Assembly: GCF_004011695.2 (NCBI RefSeq)
Contig: NC_082407.1
Location: 2,170,001 to 2,234,000, forward strand
Source of the DNA: Ascochyta rabiei
Lineage: Eukaryota; Ascomycota; Dothideomycetes; Pleosporales; Didymellaceae
DNA: 64,000 nt
Reading direction: 5' to 3'
Position numbers and translations under genes: made by a program. Below are positions 1-10,982 of the stretch, piece by piece (position 1 is the stretch's first letter; the number at the start of each line of letters is the position of its first letter). The notes under the pieces are model-generated. The model did no database searches. It had not been told where the DNA came from and saw nothing but the letters and a program-made list of their open reading frames with translations.

Positions 1-1273
1 GAATTGATGAGACATTGCAGGTATGGTTGTAGATCTTCGAGATGGTCGAGTGCGTGCGTCTGAAGCGAGTTGAGCCAAATGAACACGATTGAGAAGAAGA
101 TGACATCGACGAGAATGAAGACGACAATGGTAATGCCTCTCCACTGGAGCCATAGCACCTTTCGCACACGACGATACACAGCTCGAGCAGATCTTGTCTG
201 GACGCTGTTCGTGTACGAAGGCAGCCCCGCGCTGCTGTGAGTCTCAGTCTTCTCGTCGCTCCACATGTTCTGCAAGTACACTTTGATACAGTATACGAAA
301 CTGACATGTTTGTCAGCAACATCCCATAGAGAGGTATCTTCGATTACTTACGTTGAAAGCTGGATCACCATGGCACCACAGGCAATTGCTAGGAGAGGGC
401 CCCAGAAGTCCTTCATGGAGTGTTCGGAGTTGACGTGACAGACATCGCCAAAGCGGAATGAGACACCTGTGATGGTGATGGTAATCGTGAAGAAGGTTGC
501 AGCGACGGTCCACCCCAGTCCCTGTGCCCAGTAGAAGAATTTTCTTCCCGGCGTTACGTCCCAGCAGATCTGCAGGTGCATCGACAGTGCGCGAATGAAA
601 ATCCATACACAGATTGACATGCCCCCTGAGATCAGAAAAGCACCAGAGAAAGCACAGGTCAAGCTCGAATACATATCGTTGGGCGTTATCTTGTCGTAAC
701 ACTGGTCGGGTTCTGCTCCAAAAGGTATGACGAAGCCGAGCTGTCATTTGTCAGTGGGTGTCACACGTTCCTCATGAGAACAACTCACAGCCATGAGCAT
801 CGCAGCAATTATCAAGCAATAGCTCAGATAGTGTCGACGGGTCTTCTCGGCTGGGAGAATCAAGAAGGTTGCCATTAGGAAAACGAGACAGATGAGACCA
901 GCCACATTCAAGGCCTCTGCTGCTCGGTACCATGTGTTGAATTCTGAGAAGAGATCAGCGAAGTTCGATCGGTTGAAACGATGAATAGTGCTCACCAGCA
1001 GGGTATAGAAAGTCTGTCAGTGGGCATGGTAAGCAACAGACCAAGCCTTTCTTTATTCTGTCGACGGGCGCACAAAAACGTCCGGCAGTAACTGTTGATG
1101 TCAGCAAGGCTCGGTGCAGGTTTCGGACATGACATACAACCATCCAGGCCGAACTGAGACACATCATAGAAAGGCGGAGGGCAGAATCCCCGGAGTGGAT
1201 CTGCTAATGATGCTAGAGTTGCATTGTCCATTTTGGCTACTGTTGCGATCGGAAGGGCTGTCAACATGTACAC
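1..1273 (-). CDS. Frizzled/Smoothened-like fungal GPCR, cut by the window edge
   Basis: A seven-helix receptor of the fungal Frizzled/Smoothened-like type, presumably in the plasma membrane; the ligand is unknown. I see five exons: 1138-1273, 996-1091, 789-943, 352-740 and 1-300 (open at the edge). The introns are 46-52 nt with GTATGT, GTGAGC, GTGAGT and GTAAGT donors. Exons 1-2 give a Cys-containing ectodomain ending in CCLPCPLTDFLYP, which I recall from this fungal family just before helix 1. Six hydrophobic helices follow (for example GLICLVFLMATFLIL and ITIVVFILVDVIFFSIVFIW); helix 7 and the cytoplasmic tail lie beyond position 1. The start at 1273 is uncertain: ATG 1231 is also in frame, and no clear signal peptide is visible. 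The coding frame is very clear from exon 2 onward. Confidence 0.8.
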
Positions 1274-4200
1274 TTCGTCTACAGAAAGCTAGACACGCGC
1301 GACATGGAGCGTCTTCTAGTCTTAGACACGCTCGACTCAGATTGTGTGGATCTTCCAGTCCGAATGTCAGAGTCGCAGGCACAGTCCGGCTGGTAGGCTT
1401 CCCGGCGTCGAGGGAGAGTATAAATGGGTGGCTTTCGTTCAGTCTGGTGGTTGCGGGGTTGCTGGCCTATGAAGAAGATGAAACCGATGAGATGCAATTT
1501 TCCCAAGGTTCGAAAGAGTGTCGCGGAACAGAAACCGAGCGCAGGAGTGACGTCGGAGGCGGTAATCCAAAGACTGAGCGTGTGTCAGGCAGTCGAAAAG
1601 AAAAGGACGGAAATGGTGTCGGTATGAAGAGTAGACAAGGATCCGATCAAGAGAAAGGAGTGACAGGATGCTGGACAGTAAAGTATGGAGAATCGTTGCG
1701 GCACAGAAAAGGTAGCCGCAGAAGCCCAGAAAGCAGAGGTCTCGAAGGCGGCTGTTGGTTGGGGCCGTCGGCTCGATGGTCGTTGATCCGTTGACGGTGC
1801 AGACCAACCAGTAACCCCTGCAGATGCGTGCGCCTTGGAGCTAGCGTGCTGTGTCCTTGGAGAGCTAACAGGACCAAGCGTTAGAAACGCATGGGCGGCC
1901 AGGGTCCTGCAGGGGCTTCAAAGCTGGGGTCCAGGAACAGGTCTTGTGCAGGAGCTGGTACTGGCCAGAAGAACATCAACCATGGCACACAGTCTGACGG
2001 CATTGCTAAGCCCACTCTCTGTGATTTGCGAGGATTCCGAAGGTCGTGGCACTCCCTACCCACAAAAAAATTGCATTGATTCCCCAAACTGGCGGCCATC
2101 AGGCGCGCTTCGACCCGGCGTATGCACAGCAGCACACGCGTAGCCGCCAGTCCAGATCAGCGTCTGATGTGGCGCTCGGGACTATGCAGTGACAAGGCGT
2201 TCTGCAATGGGTACTTGGGTGGCTTTCACCTGCTTGTTGGGACCAGCTTCGATCAGCTGACGAAGTTGCTGCACGGCTGCCGTAGGTGCTCCGGGCCAAG
2301 GAAAGCTCTTTGAAGCTTTGCGGGACCTCTGCTGCGTAGCACGTAATGTCACAGTGGTGTATGTAGTTGCCCCTTTGTCCACAATGAGAGGTGAGAGGTG
2401 AGAGGTGAGTGGTGTTGCTGCTTCTGGTTGCTGAGTGGTTGATTCCTTTTCGACAAGCGAACGGCAGTCCACAACTCCTCCCCAATGACCGTCGTGAATC
2501 TGCACCCATGTGGGCGAGCCGACACCCGCACCGGCGTCCTCCGACTGGTCAAAGAGCAAGCACCGAGCTCTCCAGCGGCAGTGTGCTCATGACTGTCGCT
2601 GGTGTCCGCCAGCTGTCGTGGCGCAGCGTGCGTCATCATCGATGTTGCATCGATGCGGCACTCGCTACTCCGTATCTTCGGGCGAATTCACTTCGAGCAG
2701 TCGCCGTTCTGGCCCGGTTAAACTTGTGACAGACACTCAGGATAGTCTTGGTGTTATTGAGCAAGAGAGGCTGGGGTCGCGTAGGATCGCCACATCCTTC
2801 GCGGCATGGTCGTGTGAGAGCATTTGGCCTGCCTGAATCCGGCCTAGTGCGGTAGAACCCATTCGCAGCCCACCTTCCAGCCCGGCCAAAACTGCCCTCC
2901 TGCGACCCCACAACCAGCGAAACCGCCATCATCATCGTCACCGGGTGTCAAGCTGGCCACCCTTCCGGCCACTGTACAAGACATGAAAGCTACGTTTTAT
3001 GGTCGGTGGGAGCAAGTCACAGCGTCGACCGACTGATTCGGTTGCTCCCATGCTCGAATTGGCGCATCCTCAGGGACCGCACAAGCCTTCCGGAATTCCA
3101 AAAGTCTTCCCAGCTATACAACGTGTGGAGTTACGTTTCTGATTTCTGGGGGCGCATGCAGATACGAGACACGCCATTCTTCGCTCATAGTCCCAACCGT
3201 GTTAGCTCCATGCGCTCTGCAAGCCCACAAGATGCGAGATTGACGAAGAGCTTCAAAGGTCCGTTCAGCCTTCAGACGAACAACGCTCGGAGGCCAGCGT
3301 GCCGCATCCAACTTTACGCAGACCGTCGTCTACGCAATCTCATCAGTCTACTTTCGCACCTCCCTACTGACCGGTCAACACGTTTGCAGCTCCACTTCAC
3401 CAAGGGAAACACTGATGGGGAATAGAGCCGTCACCCGATTGTGATTGGCCTTTGACTAGCATCGTCGTCGAACTAATGCCTTGTCTCACGAAGCGACGCG
3501 CCCGTGCATCCCAACAACGGCTCTGCTACATCTGGACAGGGTGGTCTCCGGCCTTCAAAAAAAAAAAGCGCTATCGGACGTCTCCTCCGATGCGGTTACG
3601 CTTGTATCATGGGACCTCTTCCCTTACCACGGCGATGCTTCGCTTGTGGCAACACAAGGCACGATCTCTAGGCGGTTGCCACTTCTCACTCTTCGTGGAT
3701 CTATCACGATCTGAAGAGTCAAAGATGCCTCGACAGCCACGAGGTGATTGTCTTGCTTGCGATCTGCTGTCTACTGCTACAAGGGGGGTGCCTGAACGGA
3801 GTAGAAATACGAGTCGCTTGCACTGAGCATCTAGTGATCTTTTACAAGAAGAAGACCCTGGCTGCGGCAAATTACATTTCTACTCCGTTTAGGCACCCCC
3901 CCTTGTACCGTCGACGGATCAGACAGTCAAGGTGATCGTCTGAAGAGGCCTTCACGCGGCTAACCTTACCGTGATTTCGATGAATGCGGAAACTAGGCAA
4001 CGTATGGCTACTCATGTCAAAGAACATCGATTGTCCATGGATATTGTATCTGGTAGCATACGTTATTCTTCGACTCTGTTCAGACCTCTCGCGTTATCCT
4101 TTACATCTACAGCAGCCTTGGCTTTCTGTATCATTCCTTTGATTCACCGGAGGCCAGTGCTTACGCAAGCTCCTGCTACTTGACACAACCCTTCGACAAC

Positions 4201-6674
4201 TTCAGCACTCTGTTTCCACGACTGGTGGCTGCTTATTTGAACGGACCCTGTCTTGACAAGTGCGGGCTGCTCTGTCTGGCATCGTCACGTATGCTGAACA
4301 AGATGCGCTCATAGTATACGTATCAGGGACCAACTTGGACCAACTTGGACCAAGCGGCCTCTGTGTTGGTTGTTAGACGGCTTTGGTCACACTGCAGGGC
4401 TCCCATATGCTCTGCTCATGCGTCTTTCCAAGTAGGCGGTAACAACCCTGGGCCACTGGCTGGAACACTGGTTTGCACGAGCCTCATTGCTATGTTTTCG
4501 ACTGGTGTCACTGAACACTGCCCGGATGATCAGGAGCAAAATCGTATATACGACCCCGGCTAATATACACCCCTGTGTACTGCCGAGCCCGTTCTCTGGT
4601 TCTTAGATCTCTGTGTACACTAAGGTAACACAGCATCTCTAAGCGTCTATCCATCTGCCGTTTTCTGGCCCGACTCTGGACGGATACGTGAAAATTATCG
4701 GCCCGTACGGCCCCTTGTCATAAGCTACCGAGTGCATGGTCCGCCCAAGGGCATGGTCCGCCCAAGGCCAGCTCGCACACATGCACGAAGTAATGCATCT
4801 TTTTTCTTCTACAGGCAACGAATTGTTTGACTTGAGGAGCGGTTCAGGTGTCGGTCGAACCGCACGTTGAAAACATATCTAAGTCAGGGCACATTTTCAC
4901 CACCAAGACAACACCTGCGACCAGTAAGTGGTGTACTGTACCACAGTCAATTTCCACACTAACGTCGCCGACGTTCCTTGTTACTTCTAGAAGCAGAGCT
5001 GCTGTACGCCAATCTCGTCCCGCCCGTTGTCATCTCTAGTCACGAACCTCACTGTTAGGAGCTCGATCTATACGCCACATAGTGCGGGATTGGCTCCTCG
5101 CTCAGTCTACCTAAGTGGGTGTTTTTTGACATCCACAATTTGAAAGCGTACTGCAAGCCACTTCATTCTACACTGGAACACAGAGGGTCTCATAAATACC
5201 GCTCCTTGCAACAGGCTCACCCTGCCGCAGGAGTCGAAAGCACGCCATCGCAATTTACCCCACGTCGCAACGTTGCTGCTCGATTCTCAAGGACGCCAGG
5301 ACGCAGGAACAGTAGGCATTCAGGCAGCCACAACATCTTGGTGGCACATCAGTGCGTCTTCCTCATTTGGTGCTCACTCCGCACGGGGATACACGCCGGA
5401 CCCGCACCGGCACAGTTCGGTCCTGCAGCGTTCTTGACATCAGCCTTACAAGTAATAGTGCAAATCGCGCCGAGGCGAAAGCGGGAAACGAAACGAAACG
5501 AGCCCAACCAGGTCAAGAAGTTCCGTATGCTAGCGTCGGGATTTCCTAGTTCCACACTCAACGCGTGAATGGGATGTGCAAGTGTACTGTAGAGCTTCAA
5601 GACTCTGAAACTGATAACTGCCTGAGCTAGTCGTCAGTGCCCGGTTGGACCCAGGTTTCAACTCCGCGCTTGTACCGTGCAGCTGTCGTTTTCTGGTTGT
5701 GGGGCACGACTCGCAATCAGCCTAACCGAAGGCTGTCAGAACTAGCGTACCGTGCCTGACACGTGAGCGCCTGTGTCAAAGCTCACACGCAAGGGACGTT
5801 CCGTGTCAAGAAGCCTCTTATCGGCGGTGTTGGAGCAGATCAGCACGACTCTAGTGTGGGTGTGACTTGGTGGATGTCGTCGCTGATTTTTCCCGTACGT
5901 AGTCTCGCCCCGATGTCGCAGTTGGCCAAGGAAGAAATCAGGTCCTGGCGGTACTTGCCATGCTGACAGCAGAGGCACTGTTTGGCATCTGCGTCGCGTA
6001 GCATGTTATTTCCGAGAAGGAGCCTGAAGCTTGCCACCAAACAGCGAGAAAGGAGTGACAGCGAGCGGTAAGCTTGGTCAGCGTACGGTCTTTCTGGTAT
6101 CTCACAGCAGCATTTCCGTTTCAACTGTCTCCAGGCGACTTGCGCATTATGCAAGAGTCGCACTTTGTCGACATAAAGCCCTGAAACAAGTCTTTACGTA
6201 CTTGCAGGTGACAGCTTCTTGTTGCATCAATATATAGACACAGGCACATATTTCCTCTATATGCAGAAGGCACTTATAAGCTCACGACACGTCTACCAAG
6301 CTACTCTTAGCATCGACGCGCAAAGCTGGTCGATGGACGAGCTTCGCGCGCCCGGATCGATCGAGCTAAGGACCTGGGGAGTTGTAGAAGCTGCTTGCCC
6401 ACGCTCCGCAGCGCTCCATGAATATGAACGGAAGAGCGTGTTCGTTGGTGTGCACGAGCCTGGCTGCTTACCATGGGCATGGCGCAGTTGAGTAGGAAGA
6501 GACGCTGAAGAAAGGGAGAGCAGGAGGAAGAGCAATGCGTTCTGATTGGCACTCAATTCATTCAATCGTTACCTAGCTAATTCGTCTCCAAAAACGGGGA
6601 AGTAATCATCAACACAGGCTACTCATCCATCAAACAGCGTCATGCACACCGTTTCATTTCTCTCACTGCTTAGT
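1274..6674. other. Gene-poor 5.4-kb intergenic stretch
   Basis: I find no convincing gene. The open frames are short, overlap on both strands and lack family motifs or splice-linked continuations. Small items present: a (GTGAGAG)-like 7-mer run near 2385-2412, a 30-bp inverted repeat at 3779-3906, a 10-bp unit repeated three times near 4326-4355, and an 18-bp direct duplication near 4736-4772. The stretch could hold non-coding transcripts, regulatory sequence of the flanking receptor and secreted-protein genes, or long-decayed repeats. Confidence 0.5.
3779..3906. repeat. 30-bp near-perfect inverted repeat (hairpin)
   Basis: The arm at 3779-3808 (starting ACAAGGGGGGTGCC) is the reverse complement of the arm at 3876-3906, except for one G/A substitution and one extra base in the G-run. 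The arms enclose a 67-nt loop. There is no coding potential inside. It could be a small transposon remnant, a hairpin RNA precursor or a chance survivor of a longer palindrome. Confidence 0.7.
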
Positions 6675-9600
6675 TTACTGAACGAGCGTAGCATCGACGT
6701 CGCTCCTCCCACTCGGCCTAACGAACCCGTTAAACCACTTCAACACACTTCCCTGCTCAATCGCTTGTGCCTGCGCAGCAGCAGCGGAGCCGGCAGGTTG
6801 CGGTGCAAACGGTAACTTGGGAGCCTTCGCACCAACATGATTTTCCTGGGCAGCCTGGAGGGTTGCCTCGAGGCCTGGGAGCGTTTCCAAGGTGCCATCC
6901 TGGAACGCGGGATCCCACGAGGGAAGGATATCAGTGTACGGGTTCTCGTCATCTGCACCGTCGACGACACTGCCGGGCATCCCAACATGGGAGCTCAGCA
7001 TGCCGTTCGGGTCGAGTGTGCCTGCTGCGCCTAGGATAACGGAGAGTTCCGGGTTCAGGCCAGGGTCGACAGAGTCATCGTCGAGCTGACCGTAGGACGA
7101 GACGGCTTGAGAGGGCGTGAGCACTTCGTCCACGAACTTTCCGGGGCCGCTCTGGACCAGTTGGTTGAAGGGGTCGAGGGTACCTGCCTCGCCGAGGATG
7201 CCACTGAGATCGACTTTCTGCGCGTCATCGAGGTCCGGTCCAATGGATTGTGCTCCGGGAACCGCAGCCTGCCTCTTACCATTGCGCATCGAGCGTTCTT
7301 GCACAGCAGTAAGTACAGAGCCGGGAACCCAGCCATTTAGTAACCTTGCTTTCGATGCGTCGCTCAAGTCCTCGAAATCGGCTTGGAGCTTAGAGGCCAG
7401 ATTGTCCATGTCGTTGTGAGTAACAGCCGCCGCAGAATCGTGGATGAGTTCATGAAGCTCTTCTTGCTTGGACTCATCCAGCTCGCCTAAAAAAGACTCC
7501 CACTCGCTCGCGGAACCTTGCTGGAACTCAGTAGCACGGCGTGCAAGGGGAAGCCGACGCCTTTCAAGACCAGAGTCAAACGCCAGAGGGACCTTTGGTA
7601 CGTCACTGACAGTAGAGAGGACTTCACTGATCCCAGGAACTGCAGACACTGCGCCGGTGACAGTTGACGCAGCCGCACTAACATCGGACACTGGAGGGAG
7701 AGCGCTGGCGACGTCGGCGACATCGGGTAGAGTGGGAAGCGCAGGGATGGCACTAGCAAGGTCTGTGGCTGTAGGCAGCGGAAGAATAGAAATCACAGGA
7801 GTGAGGGCTCCAGCAACATCTGGCACAGCCGGCAATGAGGGTGAAGGCACAATGCTGTTGACACCTGGTACACCGGGGATCACCGGAACTGTTGGAAGCG
7901 CAGGTAGAATAGTAGGGACAGCCGGCAAACTGGCACCCAGATTCGGCACTGTCTTCCCCACAATCGGCAATGTATCCAGCAGCGCTCTGACTAGGGTCAG
8001 AAGAGACTTGGTCAAAGCAAGGGCAATACCCGAGCCGATTGGGATTTTAGCAGATGAGACCTGAGCAGCTTGAGCAGCCATCATCTCTCGCTTCGCCAGG
8101 GGACGGGCCTGACCGGGGAGTTGGAAAGGTAGCTTGGGTACGATGCCTTGAAGCGTGGGAATAGCAGGTACAACAGCAACGACCGGGATAGCCGGTGCCG
8201 TAGAGACGCCAGAGGGAACGATACCTTGAAGTGTTGGTACGACAGGTAACGCCGGAATAGTTGGATCAGCTGGGGCTTCAGACACGGGGAGCGCATCGGT
8301 CGGCAGTGTCGGCAAAGCGTCAGTTGGTGCACTCGGAAGAACAAGCGGCACATCAGGTAGGACTTGAATCGGGAAGCCAGCACCAAAAGCAGCTTCCGAC
8401 AGCGCGGGAGCTGGGAGAATACTTGGCTGCACAGGAGCTGGGAGAATACTCGGCTGCTCAAAAGCTGGAAGTATGCTGGGCTGCTCAAAAGCTGGAAGGA
8501 TACTCGGCTGCACAAAAGCTGGAAGGATACTTGGCTGCTCAACCGGAACACCTAGATCATCCAGGTTGGGTACAGGGATGTTAAGCACGTCGGTTGGGAC
8601 TGCCGGGTTCTGGACATCAGGAACAACATCCGCTGGAAGTGTGGCAGCCGGTAGATCGAACGGTTCACCCAGGTCTTCGAAGCCTTCAGGGACAGGAACG
8701 TCAAAAAGACTAGTGGGAAATGCAGCAATTGGGTCGGTCGACAAGTCCAGTGGAACGTCCAGATTGTCTAGGTCAGGTACGGGAATGTTGAGCACAGCGT
8801 CCGGGATCGGGAAGTCCTCAAAATCGGGAACGACATCAGTTGGAAGCGTAGGATCTGGCAGGTCAAGCGCCTCACCCAGGTTTTCAAATCCCTCAGGAAC
8901 AGGCACGTCGAGGAAATTGGTGGGGAGTGGAAGGTCGGCGTTAGAATCAACTGGCAGATCAATTGGAACGCCAAATTGGTCTAGATCGGGTACAGGGATG
9001 TTGAGGATATCGGTAGGGATTGCAAGGTCCTCGAGAGTGGGCAGAGGAAGGCTCGAAGCAACGCCAGTGGGTGCCGGCAGATCACCCAGGTCTTCAAACC
9101 CCCCAGGAACAGGCACGTCGAACAGACCCGTCGGCACCGGAAGATCAGGCAGAATGGTGATTTCAGGCAGAATGGTGAGTGCAGGCAGAGAGGCAGGCAG
9201 CAGAAGACCACCCACCGCGTCGGTAGGGAGTGCGGGTGCAACAGTTGCCAGATCAAGCGGCACACCAAGGTCGTTCGAGTCAGGGACGGGCACACTCAAC
9301 GCACTGCTCGAAATCGGCAGGTCGGAGAGATCGGGAAGCTCCCCGGTCGCATCAGGAGCCAAAGTGTTGGGGATCTCGAAGTCGTCAAACGGCCAGTCGA
9401 GCAGGGCAGGTAGCACACTGGGCGCGCTTGACAAGTCCGACACAGCGTCGAGCGGTGCGTCAAGGGGTACACCAGATCCATCAACACCTGGAACATCCAG
9501 ACTTGTTGGGAGTGCAAGGCTGGGGATAGCGACTGGGAGGTCCGAAGCATCTAATGGCGAGTCGATGGGCACGCCGAACTCGTCGAAGTCCGGGACAGGA

Positions 9601-10982
9601 ACGTTGAGCACATCGTCAGGGATCGGAAGGTCGTCTGTACTTGGGGTAGGGAGATCCGAGAAAGGGGAGAAAGGGGGAGATTCGTACTGAGACCAGTCGA
9701 TGCCCTCGATATCGGGGATGGGGACGTCGAGCACTTCATCAGGGATGGCCGATGTGACATCTGGGGCCTCAACTGGGGGTACAGGAACGTCTGTCGGCAA
9801 ACTCGGAAGAGTGATTTCAGGGGACGGAAGCTCTGGAATAGCTGGAACATCGATTGGCAGATCAGCTGGTAAGGTGGGAAGCAACGCAGCTGGAATCGTA
9901 AAGGTTGGGATAGGAAGCTGAGTATCGACAGCTGGTACATCGACTAGCTGGTCAACTACAGATGGAACGACCTCCTCAATATCAGAAACAGCATCAGCTA
10001 CTGCGGGACCGAGACCAGGAATTTGCGCGATAAGTTCTTTGATAGCGTCGAGAATGGGGCCAATGAGAGCACGAATGCCGCTCTCATCGGATTCATCTGG
10101 AAGCTGCCTCTTCGCGAAGGGAAGATCTGTGGCAACGGAATCCGCAATGGACGGGATGGAATCGAACAGAGAGTCGAGCAGAGAATCAATGGCATCAGTA
10201 GCGGTGGCTACAATGGCGTCGTCGAAGGTCTCGGTAGGTAGCAACGGGTCGATAAATATGTCCGGGGTCTCTGTTGGCAGCAGCGGGTGAATAAAGATAC
10301 TCGGCAGTGGGGGAGCGAAGTTGCCTGGGAGAGCGTTGAGCAGGGTTTGGATGACCGAGACGAGGGGCTGGATTACAGCGTTGAATGTGCCAATGGGTAC
10401 CGTCTTCTCATCTGGGAAGTCACTGAAGTCAGGGAAATCAGGGAAATCAAGGAAATCCGGGACAGGGTCAGAGAGGATGGGATCGAGGGGGTCGGCGATG
10501 ATACCATCATCATCGTAAGGCACCTCGCTCGGCGCTGGCAGGTCGATCACCTCAAGATCGTTGGTGTCAGGGAGGTCGTCGTCCGGGAAGGTTCCGTTCC
10601 CAATTCCAGGGTCCAAAATGGGTAGGTCGGATGGGTCGACATCCGGTGTGTCAATAGGAGGTAGATCGGTTTCTACTGGCAGGATACCCGGTAGGATAAA
10701 GGGGAGGATGCTTGCTACTGCGTCCAGTGTGGGAAGAGCGTCCTCTGGAAGCGCATCTGATTCGGTGTCTGCTACAGTCTTCAAAGCGGCTGGATCTGTT
10801 GTAGCATCAACTACCGTGCCAACAACCGTGACAGTAGGAGATTCATATCCAGGTTCATATGGAAGCGTAAGAGGTTTCGGGACTCGAGTGACTTCACTGA
10901 TCACAGGAATAATCTGAGGCAAGGCAAGACCATAGGGCAAAGAAACAAGCAGCAGCGCAGTCGCTGCGGTACGGTGGGACAT
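6675..10982 (-). CDS. Secreted Pro/Leu/Asp-rich repeat protein with Kex2-like sites
   Basis: A single-exon gene for 1435 residues. I do not recognise a named family. Residues 1-20 form a signal peptide (hydrophobic core ATALLLVSLPYGLA). The chain is dominated by Pro, Leu, Asp and Val. Residues about 400-815 repeat a loose unit of the form (N/D)(V/I)P(V/I)PD..D.(F/L)GVP(I/L)D, alternating with DVPVPEGFE(D/N)LGE. Residues 815-859 are five tandem 9-mers (E/V)QPSILPA(F/P). Dibasic sites occur at 291-292 (KR), 964-965 (KR), 1141-1143 (RRR), 1148-1149 (RR) and 1236-1237 (KR), consistent with Kex2 processing in the Golgi. Amphipathic helices follow near 305-325 and 985-1010. The more complex C-terminus (1150-1435) holds two copies of LS.ILG.AGTLDP. 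It has almost no Cys and no visible GPI signal. A wall or secreted matrix polyprotein is inferred. Confidence 0.85.
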   Translation of the reverse strand: MSHRTAATALLLVSLPYGLALPQIIPVISEVTRVPKPLTLPYEPGYESPTVTVVGTVVDATTDPAALKTVADTESDALPEDALPTLDAVASILPFILPGILPVETDLPPIDTPDVDPSDLPILDPGIGNGTFPDDDLPDTNDLEVIDLPAPSEVPYDDDGIIADPLDPILSDPVPDFLDFPDFPDFSDFPDEKTVPIGTFNAVIQPLVSVIQTLLNALPGNFAPPLPSIFIHPLLPTETPDIFIDPLLPTETFDDAIVATATDAIDSLLDSLFDSIPSIADSVATDLPFAKRQLPDESDESGIRALIGPILDAIKELIAQIPGLGPAVADAVSDIEEVVPSVVDQLVDVPAVDTQLPIPTFTIPAALLPTLPADLPIDVPAIPELPSPEITLPSLPTDVPVPPVEAPDVTSAIPDEVLDVPIPDIEGIDWSQYESPPFSPFSDLPTPSTDDLPIPDDVLNVPVPDFDEFGVPIDSPLDASDLPVAIPSLALPTSLDVPGVDGSGVPLDAPLDAVSDLSSAPSVLPALLDWPFDDFEIPNTLAPDATGELPDLSDLPISSSALSVPVPDSNDLGVPLDLATVAPALPTDAVGGLLLPASLPALTILPEITILPDLPVPTGLFDVPVPGGFEDLGDLPAPTGVASSLPLPTLEDLAIPTDILNIPVPDLDQFGVPIDLPVDSNADLPLPTNFLDVPVPEGFENLGEALDLPDPTLPTDVVPDFEDFPIPDAVLNIPVPDLDNLDVPLDLSTDPIAAFPTSLFDVPVPEGFEDLGEPFDLPAATLPADVVPDVQNPAVPTDVLNIPVPNLDDLGVPVEQPSILPAFVQPSILPAFEQPSILPAFEQPSILPAPVQPSILPAPALSEAAFGAGFPIQVLPDVPLVLPSAPTDALPTLPTDALPVSEAPADPTIPALPVVPTLQGIVPSGVSTAPAIPVVAVVPAIPTLQGIVPKLPFQLPGQARPLAKREMMAAQAAQVSSAKIPIGSGIALALTKSLLTLVRALLDTLPIVGKTVPNLGASLPAVPTILPALPTVPVIPGVPGVNSIVPSPSLPAVPDVAGALTPVISILPLPTATDLASAIPALPTLPDVADVASALPPVSDVSAAASTVTGAVSAVPGISEVLSTVSDVPKVPLAFDSGLERRRLPLARRATEFQQGSASEWESFLGELDESKQEELHELIHDSAAAVTHNDMDNLASKLQADFEDLSDASKARLLNGWVPGSVLTAVQERSMRNGKRQAAVPGAQSIGPDLDDAQKVDLSGILGEAGTLDPFNQLVQSGPGKFVDEVLTPSQAVSSYGQLDDDSVDPGLNPELSVILGAAGTLDPNGMLSSHVGMPGSVVDGADDENPYTDILPSWDPAFQDGTLETLPGLEATLQAAQENHVGAKAPKLPFAPQPAGSAAAAQAQAIEQGSVLKWFNGFVRPSGRSDVDATLVQ
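8406..8540 (-). repeat. Five in-frame 27-bp tandem repeats
   Basis: Five consecutive 27-bp units within the 1435-residue secreted protein gene encode the 9-residue motif (E/V)QPSILPA(F/P). The units differ by only a few bases, so they are younger than the rest of the repeat array and likely vary in number between strains. Confidence 0.9.

Noticed and set aside
4730..4775. 18-bp direct duplication considered as a transposon target duplication
   Set aside because: The copies are adjacent with no insertion between them, so simple slippage explains it.
8473..9690. 405-codon Ser/Gly/Arg-rich open frame on the plus strand
   Set aside because: It is the antisense shadow of the in-frame repeats in the 1435-residue secreted protein, which has a signal peptide and consistent repeats on the minus strand.
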